DNA of 64,000 nt from Hyalella azteca (GCF_000764305.2 NW_025936328.1:434001-498000); one strand, 5' to 3'. Numbered from the stretch's first letter, positions 39,188 through 52,560 are shown. Translations and numbers: made by a program. Notes: generated by a model from the sequence alone, not told the origin.

Positions 39188-40076
39188 AAATTGAGAGGCG
39201 AGTAAAATTTAAAAAAGGAAGTTTTTTATTCAATGTGGCCGGTGTAATTTATAGAAGTTTAAGTTCCCTTTATATTTCAAAAGGGATCCTAGATGAGAGT
39301 GTCGTGCTAAATGTAGATTAAAATAGTTGGGGGCTTTCTTTATTTACCGTTATTGAGGTTTTTAACTATTAACTATGCACGGACTGACGGGGTTATCAAA
39401 TCGAAGCAACAATTATCAATCCTGGGTAACACCGAGCTAACCTGCTAGTAATAAATCAACTTCGAACTGTAAAATATGTACAAGCAGAGGTTTGAAAAAT
39501 TATCATAACTTCTCATTTAGAAGCTTTTCCCACTATATTTCTCTCGTTCTTCTATTTTCTCCATGTATAGATGATACTGAGACCTGGTATTTAAGTGAGC
39601 AGCTATATTGGCAGGGCCGAAGGGACTTCGTTAGCACGGATAAGAGATACGTCGAACGCAGTCAACACCAAGAGTATTTAGTGAAGAGAAGTTTTGACCG
39701 CTCGTCCCGTAGGGGCAGGATGTGTACTTTGATTAAACCTCATGTCACTCATACCAAAAAGCTTATTCGTACGAACATTTGTCTCTGCACTATATTTTTA
39801 GGTTTGAATATTATATCCGAGTATTTTATATCTTCGTTGATCTGCTATATAAGCTCCATCGCAGTTTTGTTACAAAGGGAAATATATCTGCAAACATCTA
39901 ACATTTCGATGGCAGGTGGGAGTGGTAATGTGTACAGCATTTACCCATTATTGGGCGAAAACGTCATACTTTTTCTTCCATAGAAAAGTGTAACATAAAA
40001 AAAGTTATTACAGTTACTGGTGCAAATTTGCCAACAATGCAGATAGCAATAAACTTGAGTGAAAGCCACTCAATAT

Positions 40077-40390
40077 AGCCACTTTCTTATAGGAGCAACG
40101 AAATAATTAATTTAAAGTATTTTTATAATTTTCTTCAAAGCCACTTTTGTACGAGCCACGAAATAAATATTTTCAACGAATTATATCATTTTCTTCAAAG
40201 CCACTTTCATACTTGCCACGAAATAATTAATTTCTTGTAATTATATTATTTTCTCCAAAGCCGCTTTCGTACGAGCGACGAAATAATTAATTTCAAATAA
40301 TTATATCATTTTATTCAAAGCCACGAAATAATTAAGTTCTAGTAATTATATTATTTTCTCCAAAGCCACTTTCGTGCGAGCCACTTTTGC
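40077..40390. repeat. 60-bp AT-rich tandem repeat, about five units
   Basis: Units start CCACTTTC/CCACTTTTGTACGAGCCACG, continue AAATAATTAATTTC, then AATTATATTATTTTCT, and end CAAAG. Starts are at 40141, 40201, 40261 and 40321, exactly 60 bases apart. The unit at 40321 lacks about 15 bases of its head. Confidence 0.9.
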
Positions 40391-41230
40391 ACCCTAACGA
40401 GTATTTTGTGAGAGTTGAATAAACAAAACGATTATTTTTTTTTCAACAAATTTGCTGAAAGTAATTAATTAATTGATTTTATCAATAATTTATTATCAAA
40501 TAAAAATAATTAAATAATTTATTATCAAACTATATTATATAGCTAATTTTTTTTCTCAGCAATGGCACACTAAGTAACATTTCAAGACGAATTAAACAAA
40601 GCAGCAGTAAATATAATTTAATTTAATGCAAATTACCCCTTCAACACGTCGGCTTTTTCATATCCTGAACAAACGACCACCAGGTAAGGAATTCCGAGAA
40701 ATTTGTCCACTGTGACCAAGTCGGTTTAGTTTGACACGAAAATAATACTTACATCCCAGTAATTTTCAACGCCTATCTAGCAACACAGCACATTTCCCTG
40801 ACAATATACATGTATTTGCCTCAAGCTACATGGCGTAATTGTGCGGTTTACGCGTGTACTCGGAGAGTGCGTTTCTCTACGCCCCAGCATCAGTGGGTGT
40901 TTATAACAACATCGCTCTGTGCTCTTATCTTTTTGAAGCGTCAATAATATATACTTTGTCTACATCTTTTAACTTCTCATTATTCCCGTTACGTCCTAAT
41001 CGCTAATAACCCCTTATGTGATCGACGAAAAAGAGGATTAGCGTTCACGGCTTGGATTAATGAAAATTTCGTGCGTAGGTGATGTGCTCTCCTCAAAAGT
41101 TTCATGTTCTTTGGCATTCGAGATGAAATTGACAAAGTTTACCCATTCGTTCCATGTGAAATGCCGTAACACACTCAGCACGATCGCATGCGCGAGGTGC
41201 TGAAGAGATTTGGACACTTACAAGGCTCCA

Positions 41231-41266
41231 ATTCTGATCTGAAATATTAATATTTCAGATCAGAAT
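41231..41266. repeat. Perfect 36-bp palindrome without spacer
   Basis: ATTCTGATCTGAAATATT is followed immediately by its exact reverse complement. It could extrude as a cruciform or be a fold-back artefact. No element boundary is visible around it. Confidence 0.95.
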
Positions 41267-44254
41267 GTCAATAATAACATGGCTAGAAATTAGTTCGATA
41301 TCGAGAATTCTTAGCGAGTTTGATGTCTGTAAAATTTTAGATTGATTGTACACGAGTAATTGAAGATAGTTCACCGTGTACAAATGCCGAGTTGATTATT
41401 TATTGGAAACTTTCATGGTATTATTAGCATGGTAGACTGCACTATAATATTATTAAGACACTTGCTGTACTATAGATGCACAAAACATATACCATAATAT
41501 TAATACTAAAATTGGAACTTAAGCTGTACGACCACGATAATTACACACAAATTTTTCTAACCAACAAGAACGTCGATCATATCGATTATTTGCAGCAAAA
41601 CAATTATTCATGCGATGCTCACTCGTCCTTATATATGTAAACGCACGGGATAAATACTCACGTGAATAAGACGCCTATTTCATATTTTTGTTAACGTCAT
41701 GAGTTGATTTAAACTTATTAAAATATGAAAATCTATTGTATGTACCTTTCTAAATTGTTGCATGAATGCTTATTATGTGCTGGGAAAATGCACGGTGCAA
41801 GCCTTTTACGGATATGAGCTCAAGTTAATGAGCACAACAAAAGTCTCGTGATGTTCCTTAGGAAGGAAAGGTCAGAGTTAATATGCTGAGAAAAAGTCGC
41901 ATGCATATTATTATAGATGAATACTATAGGAGCTAACCAGCAGGCAAGGTCAGGTTGAATCAACGTTGCAACAACTTACGTTTGCGACGTTGATATAACG
42001 TTGAATTCTAGTCCAGAATGATACATCATTCATGCGACGTCGTCTTGACGATACATTTCAACGTTGTTCCAATGCTGATTTTGAAAAGTAAATTAACGTT
42101 ATGATAACGTTGATTTATTAACAGATTACACTAAATATACGTAGTTGAACTTTGTACAGATAGCCTAATACCAATACCACCTATACCAATAGTCTATACC
42201 ACTTGATCAGGTACGCTATATTCTATGCAGACGCACACAATTTTCTGCGTTTGACCACAAACAAACCCTGGCCACGATTCCAACAGAAGACTTTAATCCA
42301 AGCACCATCTGCCTAATGATCGAGACTCTAAACACCTATTGAGGCTGTCACCACAAAGAATTTAACGCCATTCAAGCCAACAAAAATCATCCAGTAGTCG
42401 TGTTCAGCCAGATAGCTCTTCACAATACCGTGAAAATCTCACTGGGAAATTGGATGGTCTAAAAGCAGCCGAGGTAAATCTGATATTTTGTGATTTGCTT
42501 GGTGTAAATTCCAGTGCTGTGATTTTTCCAAGGATCTCACATCTTTTATCGAAATTTCAAATATTGTCCTTGTCGACTATTTAGTCAATTATTGCTTTAC
42601 CTATTTTATATTTAGGGTACTGTATGTCTGAATACAAAATATGAGATTTAATAATCTTGATATACGAGTTCAATCAAGTATTTTAATGTGATTGTGGTAG
42701 TGTCAATCAATCAAGTATTTTATTGTATTTATTATTGTTAGAAATAACGGAGGCCACATGTAGATACCAAGAAAATATTTTTTACCAATACTTCATTATT
42801 GTTAAAAATTATTTTTGACCAATACTTCATTAATGGCTTGCGTAGTCCTGAACTTAAGCAAGATCCTGCGCCTGTTTACCTCAATTTCTTATGCAAGAGG
42901 CTTCACTTAGCTAAACCCTTCTATGTTCCAAGCAAAGAATATCTGAGGGGCCACCAACAATGTTTACTCTCGCTACAGCTTAAACATGATTTGTTAACAC
43001 AATCGCCTTATCCACTAACTGCCTTAGTATCGGAAGCTCAGGAATCCTAATGATGTGGAATAACAGCTAAACAAAAGATGGCCATCGAGGTGTGACTTTG
43101 CCGATGTGTCGGACGTCGCTTAAAGGATAAGAGGTGCAGTTAGTGGCCACACAAACGTGTAATTACATCCACAAAGCAAACAAAAGCCCTACCCTGAACC
43201 ACAGCTCGAGTTCAGGCAGTGAAAGACTAGCGGAAGCTTTGAGATCTCCTGTGACCAACATAGACCTGCTGATCCTTTTTTTGGCTGAATCCAAAATCTA
43301 GAAAGTATTTTATCTATGCTTGTATCGTGTATTTACAGTTTGCAATATGCAATTGGTTGTCAGTTAGTTTTAGTGGGTAGTAACAAATTCATGAACTTCA
43401 CATGAAGCAGGCTCCTAAATTTTTTTAATTGCTAAAAAAATTTTCGATTGAATATTTTCAGGCTTTAATAGATATAATATAGGCTTTACCTGGTACCAAT
43501 GAACCGATCCACAGCGCAAGCATTTCTGTCGAAACTCAGATGGTATACAGGCAGATAAAGAAATGCAGGTGGCTAGAAATGAAACACTGAGAGATATGAG
43601 CGAGACTTTGTCCGAATACCAATGCACTAGCTTCTTGCCTCTGTGTGGGCTTTAGTGAGTACGTTCAGAAAGCGTGTTACTATTTGGACAATATAGCCCA
43701 ACCATTTTTTGAGTTTATACCTTCAACAAGGATACTGGATACCCAGAGCCGGATGAAGTGGCCGCAATAATAGCAGCAGCGGACGACGATTACGGCCGTG
43801 GAGGAAAGGTGCTTAAAGTGTGAACACTCTTAGTGAATGACGCGCCTAGCTCGTTCAAAACAACTCGCTGTAATTAAGGCCACACTCTTCTTCTTGTTGT
43901 CGTACTTGCTGTCGTCGGTACTGATAGCTGTGAAAGTTTTTCCACGACTGCTACTTTGGTCTGGTTTGAACTTTGTTTTTAATGTTTCATTTCAATTTGA
44001 TTTTCTTCCATCTCATACAAATTTATTTGTAATCTATGTCATCAGAGCATGCCTTCAACTGATGCTTTTTCGTAATCTGGGAGACTTCTCACTGCCGAAA
44101 AAACATTGCAGCAAAATATGAGCATGATAAACATGACAACTTTACGTGCAGTGCAAAATTCGAGTTTTCGGTATTTTGCTCTTACTCACATCCCGCAACT
44201 CTGAACTAATTCCCACACAATCACACCTTCAGTAGTAGGGACTACCTCAAAACC

Positions 44255-44460
44255 AACACCCACCCCGTCCCCTAGACCCCTCACTCGGAAGAGGGCCACC
44301 CTCACCCCGTCCCCCAGCCTCACACGAGGGAAGCTTAGCCCTCACCCCGTCCCCCAGCCTCACACGAGGGAAGCTTATCCCCAGCCTCACACGAGGGTGT
44401 CTCACCCCTCACCCCGCCCCCCAGCCTCACACGAGGGTGTCTCACCCTCACACGACTGTC
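44255..44460. repeat. C-rich minisatellite (CCCCAGCCTCACACGAGGG)n
   Basis: CCCCAGCCTCACACGAGGG recurs four times with linkers AAGCTTAGCCCTCACCCCGT or TGTCTCACCC. A more degenerate unit precedes it. It is strongly strand-asymmetric (C-rich on +). Confidence 0.85.
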
Positions 44461-47400
44461 ACGATGGTAATGAGCTCGTGAGCTGTGAGAGGAAGTGGCG
44501 CGTTCGGTCGACAGATAAATAACCTCTGACAAGATACGGGGTGATGGCCGAAATTGATCAAATTAAAAGGGTAATTAGAGAGAGAGAGAAGGGTAAAATT
44601 AAAAGGGTAATTAGATGGAGAGAGATCACATCAGTGGCTTCAGCCCTACCACGATCCCAACGCTACTAATTATGTTGCGAATTGAATAATGATTAGGTTT
44701 GTTGCCTATGAGATCGCGAATGAATTATTATGAGTCAGACTGTAATAAGGTTCATGAAAAACATTGATTTAGTGGTTCTCAATAACGCTCGTCCGAGAAT
44801 CAGCCCAAACATCTTGTTGATCATAAATGATTTTTACGAATATCATGGACATAAATTAATTGGTAGAATAAACGTCGGTGTCTTGATTATTTAAGCCCAT
44901 CGTTTCTCTATAAATGATGAGGCTAGTTTATAGTGTGATTTTTATAATTCAATCGTATTCGAATTCATTGAAATAATTTCGATTAATTCTATTTCGATTT
45001 GGTGGCCAATACGCGCATTACTTATCGTTATTTCAATTTACTTTTTTTCACTTATCTTACTTATCGTTATTTCAATTTACAAATTTACTTTTTTGTTTTT
45101 AATCCAAGAAAATCGTACTGATCATCCAAGTTCATTGTCGTTTGGCTCCTTCACTTAAATCTGTGTTCTATTGCATCCAAGTCTTATAAAATATATGAAT
45201 AATTGAATCAATACGCACCAAATTAATGCATCAATTAATTAAATAGATAGAGAATAAGGTGTAAAAAAATTCATAAATAAACAAGGTGATAAATAATATT
45301 AAAAATAAATTAGATGATATATTTTAGCAAATCGAACTCGAGGTGAGCGCAGACCGAAACGTTGCAGCGGCGGTGGCCGCGAGCGCGCTCGCAGGTCTAC
45401 GCTCGATCCATCAGGGCGCTGCAAACAGGTTCTGACTAAATTATAGACCGCATGGTCAGATTATCAATTAGACCGGCATCTGCTGTTGTGTTTCTAACAC
45501 CTTTTGTGACGTGTAGGCAGTGTTTCCATCGACTTTAGTGGTGGTTAGACGCTTCTTCTAACACCTTTGTGAAGCTCACATGCCGACACGATCGCTCCGC
45601 GCAGATGGAAGACTTGGTGGTTTCCGTGCCTGGCCTGAGAATTTTTTTTCCTTCTGCGCAATTATGAAATGATTGCTCTGACTGATATGGCTATTTGAAA
45701 TTTAATCTACTTACTGTTATTTTATTGCTGTCTTTCAATAACCCATGTATCTGTGATTTAAATCTGTCCACACTTAAATCTGTCGCCTGTCCACTAAATC
45801 CTTTTAGTGGGCAGGAGTTGAAGATCATTGTGGAACTTGTACTTTTATCTGAATTATAAAACATTCGATAATTTATTTCTTGACTTTGCTCGATCTTTAT
45901 CAAATGGTGCACTAATTTTCCCTGTAAATTTCGGAAAATTCCGACAAAATAATAAATAATCTAAGGCTTGTTTGTTAGAGTGTTTGATCTAATTAACGTT
46001 TTATTGGCTTATGCCGAAATGAAGATTCAAACGAAATAATTTGTCGAAAAATTGATCTCATTTACTGTGCAGAATACCGAAAATTAATGGATGCCCCAAA
46101 TATATTTATTACGCCCGCAGGCTTGTAGACGACCGGACGTGAACAGTTTGCATGACCGAGATCGAGTTAATGCTGACGATAAGTGTTATGTCTTGCGACA
46201 CGTTATAGCGGCAGAGAGTACGGCTTTATACCTGCTCTTAATATGCAATAAAACCAGCCCATTTTAACAAATTTATTAATCCATTGTTCAATTATTATGC
46301 ATAATTTATTCACGACTTGATTAATTAAAACGTCGTATGCTCAAATAAAGACAATTCTGGAGCCTACTTATCCTGCTTATAACTTCACCATGCCTGTCGT
46401 TGCTGGATAAAAATTCGTTCTCACCAACTGCGAATTTAATGAAACCTGAAAGTCACGAAGGCCGTATAGTAATCTAAGAAAAAAATTAACGTATTTATGA
46501 ACTTTTTAACCCAACATGCTTCGATTCAAATATGAAGGTCGAAACTTTTTGTTCTCAAGCTTCCAACGTAAAATAGTTCATGAGTCCTTGATATTCAAAA
46601 ATCGCAGTCATACAACTCGATTTACCCTCAATTAATTAATAGTAAAATACAAAAGACAAAAATTTCCATTGACTCAAAAAACGTCCATTCGAAACGTAAT
46701 TTTTCGATCTTTTTCTTCCTGGGACAAGGCATAAAGTTGCGCGCAGCATCATTCTTCAGAGCGCGCGTCCGCTCGCCAGCAATGATTTCTCTGCATGCTC
46801 GTAAATATATATAGAGCTTCGTAGCCTGGGTGGTCGCGACGATTATTCATTTATTCATCAAGTGCTGCAAAAAAGCATCGTTTAGTCTTATCGTCCGTGG
46901 CTTGACGGTAATGATAGAGAGCGACGATAGAATTCTTGAGGAGCTCAAAACGTGCGTTCCGAAAAACTCTTCGTCGTTTCAAGGATCACGCCATGGGTAT
47001 ATGACGGGATGCAGAAAGAATGGAAAGAAAGAGCGGTGTACACACGCGAACGACTCGTGTAGAACAATTAGAGTTATCGGATTATGCGACATCTTGTGTG
47101 TTAACTGAATAGTATGGATTATATGGGGAGTAGCGACCACGCGAATAGAAGAATATTTTATTATCAAACAAAATTATTTGAAAATGATCGATGCGCTTGC
47201 TACATGTAATAATATTGATCAGTATGGAAAATCTCACGCAAACCTTGGAGCGCGACTCTAAATTAAACCAACGTAGAGTTGGTCGTTGACTTGAACATTA
47301 AAGATCATCATGAGAATCTGTTCGGAAATTCTAATTAAGGGCAGGGATTAATTGTTATAAGATTAATAAACCAAGTATATCAACATAATACTTTTAAAAT

Positions 47401-47604
47401 GAATAAATGTGCCCAGATAATCATCACGAAGCTGAAAGTTTCGTACAATGGAGCATCGTGCACAGTTAAGTTTACTCGTTTTTTTGCTCATTGGACACAT
47501 ATGGAAACTTCTTTCTCCGATATTCAGACAATTTCCCTCTTTGACGGACGTGACGTGAATTTAGTACGTTGATCATTGCGGCTTTGAACACGAGGGCAAT
47601 CCTG

Positions 47605-47760
47605 CCTACATCGAAAGTGATGTTCATGAGTTATTATTTTGAAGTTAATTGCGTGACAACATTGCAAGTGATGTCCGTGCGTTATCATTTCAGAGTTTCT
47701 GTCGTGTCAACATCAAAAGTGGTGTTCGTGCGTGCGTTATTATTTCTGCGTCTACATCTT
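47605..47760. repeat. About 52-bp tandem repeat, three copies
   Basis: Units begin AAGTG(A/G)TGT.C/TGTG..TTATTATTT and end GTG(T/A)CAACAT. The copies are diverged. Confidence 0.6.
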
Positions 47761-48129
47761 TTCGTAGACAGGAAAATTATGATTCGAACACGCTAGCCCA
47801 CGGAAGCTCTGTTTCTACGACTATATACTCATAAATTTGTCCAACCACACAACCGGAAAATTGGAAACATATGAATATAAATCAAGATATTTGCTAATGA
47901 CTTAACACAATATTCTTGATGGAGTCAGAAGCAGAGTACAATTAAAAATTTGATGCCATTTAAATTTATGATACATGAATTATCCAATATCGTCAATTTT
48001 TTAAACATCGTTATGAATTAATAGAGACAACGTTGTAATAATTTCAATTAAAGCTTGTTAACACCTGAACGCGATATCCTGAATAACAATTATTTCCTCA
48101 CAATTCTGCCTCAAGGCAAGACTGCTAAT

Positions 48130-48191
48130 CGTGAATTTCCAAGGCATCGTGTGAGCTTAGTGTCACATTATCAGGTGCAATAATTACGGAA
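48130..48191. repeat. 62-bp dispersed direct repeat, copy A
   Basis: It matches 50943-51004 at 58 of 62 bases, including an uninterrupted run CGTGTGAGCTTAGTGTCACA and beyond. The two copies are in the same orientation, about 2.8 kb apart. Confidence 0.9.
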
Positions 48192-50942
48192 TTTATAGCG
48201 TCATATTTCTTAAGACCCGTGACGTGACTCGTAGCATGGCTGTCGTGACATGTTGCGTCAGGGGTCCGTAGACTTTTGTGATGCCACAATACGCTGATAA
48301 ATGCACGGTGCTGAAAAATGAAGCATGTGCGTGACTAGGGAGGCCATGTTGGATATAATGAGGGTGAGGAAGGTGTGATGATATTGCAAGAGTCTTGCTG
48401 ATGATGGCTTTTACCTCTCCTACACTCAATCCACTTTGTCCAGTCACAGCGAATTCAAGTTCTATACACTAATATCATTTATTTGATTCATTTGCGTACC
48501 AATGAGCGTACATGACACTAATCTTTGGATGAGCATAGATGGAAATTTAGATTATACGTTATAAATAACGCATCATAAGGCCTGAAACAGTTAGATTTTT
48601 GCTTAAGCAGCACTGGTCAGGATTTGACATCAGATAATTAATTCTAATGGATACATAAATTACAGTCATGATGTTGTGCCTTCCGCTTTAAAATTGAAAT
48701 TAATTAATAACTAAATTTAGGATCTGATGATGTGACCTACAGGGTAAATGTGTAATTTTCTTCTACCATTTGCTTGTTTGCAGTCTCAGTAAATAAAATA
48801 TCCGGAATGCTCTTTGTGCAAATAATCAAGTACGAATACATAGAGGATTTTTTAGATGCGAGATTCATTATGAGAGATTCAAAACGTTGAGAATTTTGAG
48901 AAATTAGTTTTTTCAGCGACCGGAGCTTGTGCTGGGCTAACAAAACTGGAAACATAGTCATACCGTAGGAGAAAAATACCCAGATTGGCGAAACATAAAA
49001 TCATAAGCACAACTAATTCTGATCATTAAAATTGTGAGCAAACAAATTTGCTTTTTTATTTGTAAAAATGATTGACGGGCAATAGACGGCCAGTGATAAT
49101 CATACTTTTCGTTTCATTCGGCGGTTAGTGTGAAGTGCGGCAGAGCACAAGTTCTTTTCAATTATTCTCGTAGATAGGCGCAATTATCTTCAAGTAATTG
49201 AGGGAATATGGCGCGTAATTGGGCACGTAATGACAGACGGGCGATGCAGAGGTGTTATTGCTGCCTGTCTTCGCTCCGTCTTATTGACGACGACTGACAG
49301 AGACCCGGCACGCAACGTCCGACAGACGGAAGCTGTGCGTGTAAAAACACTCAAAACACGCACGATGATTTGCGTGACGCTCCGTGAGATTTTCTGCCAC
49401 TCGTTATGTCGATCACATTCACGAGCTCAATATATGAGTGAACTAAACCGAGCGGGAGAGGCTGACTGTATTTGTGTCCACTGGATTAACGTGGCGCCAC
49501 AGTCTTGGCAATAAAAGAATTTCTTTCAATGCACGAGATCGTTTCCGATTTTCACAGCAAAATCAAATCTAACGGATATAGATAACCAATCTAATGCAAA
49601 ATAATTTGTATACACAAGTGTGCAGATGCTAGGAAATTGCAGAGAAAAGCGAGTTGCGCCCGAATCAGGCGACAATATTGATGACGGTATTCGCGATGAA
49701 AGTATACCGATCAAAAATTTATTACAACTTAATTGGAACTAAAAGTCGAATAACCTATGTATTTGAAGAAAATTTTCAGTGTCGTAAAAAGTCTGGCGCA
49801 AAATGCTCAACTATAGATCTTAGATACAAGTTTCATGTTTGAATGACAAAAATTAATTCTTTGATTACCCTTTTACGCAAAAAAAAATTCTTGGAAGTCC
49901 AATAACTAAAATGAATGTAACTCATTGAAATAAAATGAAAATTAATGTAACTAAATGAGCATTGTTTTCTATATTATTATCATCGTTTATTTCTGATATT
50001 TTATCTGTAGCTTCATCATTGTACAAATACTGTACATTTTAAATACAATTTTTACTTGGGAATCAAACGTCATGCTACACCTAAAATTTGAAACATGTTC
50101 GACAAAAATTGCTCAGCTTATATCATTATTACTTATATTTAAAGAATTTATTGCAGAGAAGCTTTACGATTAATCGGGCATAAAGGAAATGAAGAATGCA
50201 TTTTGTTTACAGTGTTCCCTTAAATTTTTTAATACTCGATCAACGTTATTTTTAATGGGCGATCGCTTAGGCGGAATAGCCAAACAAGTCGTTTAGAGCT
50301 ACGGGGTCGGGATGGTGATTTGCGTGACTATATTCATGAAGTGTGCGTGACTTGTCACAAACTGTCACTACGGCTGTCAGGAAATAAATCGGCAACCAGA
50401 GGTTACTTTAACTGTTCGATTGCGAGCAAACGATATTCCTCCAATAAAGTAGCACTATATACCTAATGCCAGTACTATACGATACTGATATTTTCAGCAG
50501 GTTTTGTTGACATTTTACAGGCTGACATTTTCAGCAGATTTTGTTGGAATTGGCATTAGAGACTGACTGTCAATTTTGTGTAAATTAAGTGGAACTCGGA
50601 AATTAGCGTTGAACTATCCTCCTGCAACATATATTTTGAGTCAGGTTTATAACTCAAAAAACACGAAGACATCGGAAAAAGTAGATATATTACAATGTGA
50701 AGTATAGGGTCGGTATATAAGTATTCATTTTTCGTAGTAAGATAAACTTCGGTCAAAGCAAATTACTAGCAAATATCCGGTTTATCAAGTCAAACCGTTC
50801 TTCCCTATAAATTATACAAACATCATATTCTACCTATACGAGTCATGAGTGCAAAAATATGAGTAATCATATTAGAGTAAAGTAACACTCGTATTTATCA
50901 GGTGGTGCGGTAGCAGCATCAAAAAGCTTCTATATATATAGG

Positions 50943-51004
50943 CGTGAACTTCTAAGGCGTCGTGTGAGCTTAGTGTCACATTATCAGGTGCAATAATTAC
51001 AGAA
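50943..51004. repeat. 62-bp dispersed direct repeat, copy B
   Basis: This is the partner of 48130-48191. It ends about 28 bases before the GC-richer minus-strand frame at 51032-51280. The pair could be ends of an inserted block or two independent short interspersed copies. Confidence 0.9.
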
Positions 51005-51031
51005 GATTTTTTTGGTCATTATTACTCGGCT

Positions 51032-51280
51032 TTACTTGTTTTCCGGGAGGTCGCACGCGCGTTTCAGTAAGACTTGTTTGCCACTTGGGGCTCCCTCGTC
51101 GGACGCCCTCAACTGCTTCGTTGGCAGCTCAACGCGTTCGAAGGTGTCGACGAACTTGCGGTAACGACCGCCTTCAGCTCGCTTTTTCAGACCCTCTTCA
51201 GCCTTCAAGCATGTGAGCTTTCTTACTGTCATTTTATTTTTTATATTTGTTAAATCTTTATTTGTACTTTTTTTGTACAT
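51032..51280 (-). CDS. Unrecognised open frame, 82 codons, in a GC-richer island; possible coding fragment
   Basis: I do not recognise this frame. It runs from an ATG at 51280 to a TAA at 51032-51034. A second in-frame ATG (MTVRKLTCLKAEEGLKKR) starts the better part. The translation is strongly charged (Lys, Arg and Glu rich: KKRAEGGRYRKFVDTFERVE, then LPTKQLRASDEGAPSGK and VLLKRACDLPENK), unlike the hydrophobic or AT-driven translations elsewhere in the intron. The DNA is clearly GC-richer than its flanks. It could be a piece of a degraded transposon or gag-like gene, a processed pseudogene fragment, or chance. It lies antisense to midline/H15 within intron 2. Confidence 0.25.
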   Translation of the reverse strand: MYKKSTNKDLTNIKNKMTVRKLTCLKAEEGLKKRAEGGRYRKFVDTFERVELPTKQLRASDEGAPSGKQVLLKRACDLPENK

Positions 51281-52194
51281 CTGCTTTTTTGTACTTTTCT
51301 TGCCATTCAGATGCTTCTTAAACTTTACTAGTGATTATTTGTAAACGGGAGAGTATTTATTTGCGGGAGATTTTGTCCGTTTTACTATGAAATTAAAATT
51401 ATTTGAAATATATGAAATATGAAATATATGAAATTAAATATCTAAATAGTTTTAAAAGTTGTCGCTTGTTTCGAAACTCGATAAAATAATCCACAAACTC
51501 CGCCAATCGAAGAAACTCGTGTATCCATGGCCACATGTTGGTCCAATGCTTGTCTTTAGTTTGCTCGTATAGCTTTCAGTTGGTGAGCGAAAACGATCGT
51601 GGCAGTTCCCGCAACAAGTTTATACCCCTGCTAATGAGACGCGTTACGTGTTTTTTGCTCACTCATGGCACTTTAATAACAAATAAAGAACTGTCACTCG
51701 CAGAGGTGCCGCGGCTGTATAGAAGCGGCAAGAGCTAATTCCGAGCTGGGAGACGACGCTCTGATGGGCCGCCGCTCACGAGATGGTGGTAATTGATGTT
51801 GCTGAAGGGAAATAAAATCGAACAAAATAAGAGAACTACAATGAACTTCCGACACGATTAGTTAATTTCAAAAGTTCTTATGTTGCTTGGAATGTAACCT
51901 CATGTTATGAGAATAGTTTCATCAATGAAAAAGTATTCCGGAAAATACCAGTGAACTTCGACTAAAACAAATCGATTTCTTTAGAGGATCAAGTTAGCGA
52001 TGAAAAATTAGTTGCGTCGTAAGTCAAGAATGCATTTGAGTAGCCGCATGACGACGATCAGGATCGACGCGTTGGACGGATTGATGTGGTTTCCCACGAC
52101 CGCTTCCTGTCCGCACGTCATCGCAACACATATACCGTCCGAGCACGTCACCGAACTCTTCTGACGACTCATGTTGGGCGTTCCTAACCTGATT

Positions 52195-52560
52195 ACTTGA
52201 ACGCTAACATGGCTGAAACGCGAACATGGCTGAAACGCGAACATGGCTGCAACGCGAACATTGCTGAAACGCGAACATTGCTGAAACGCGAACATTGCTG
52301 AAACGCGAACATGGCTAAAACGCGAACATGGCTGAAACGCGAACATTGCTGAAACGCGAACATTGCTGAAACGCGAACATGGCTGAAACGCGAACATGGC
52401 TGAAACGCGAACATGGCTGAAACGCGAACATTGCTGAAACGCGAACATTGCTGAAACGCGAACATTGCTGAAACGCGAACATGGCTGAAACGCGAACATT
52501 GCTAAAACGCGAACATGGCTGAAACGCGAAAATGGCTGAAACGCGAACATGGTTGAAACG
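52195..52560. repeat. 17-bp minisatellite (GCTGAAACGCGAACATG/T), about 21 units
   Basis: Units are almost identical. The main variation is a two-state site (AACATG or AACATT) in an irregular order, with rare changes (GCTAAAACG, GCTGCAACG, GAAAATG). Because 17 is not a multiple of 3 and the unit lacks stops on the minus strand, all three minus frames stay open. This creates spurious frames of up to 180 codons with a 17-residue period. Confidence 0.95.

Noticed and set aside
39492..39983. Plus-strand frame of 163 codons
   Set aside because: It is the longest frame in its area, but it has no recognisable domain and its composition follows AT-rich DNA. No splice or repeat context supports it.
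43837..44121. Hydrophobic 94-codon frame resembling a membrane protein
   Set aside because: The hydrophobicity comes from T-rich codons. No conserved receptor motif or neighbouring exon is visible.
43088..48378. Perfect T-box half-sites AGGTGTGA at 43088, 44221 (reverse) and 48371, suggesting autoregulation
   Set aside because: About two such 8-mers are expected by chance in 64 kb on two strands. Three widely spaced single sites are not evidence.
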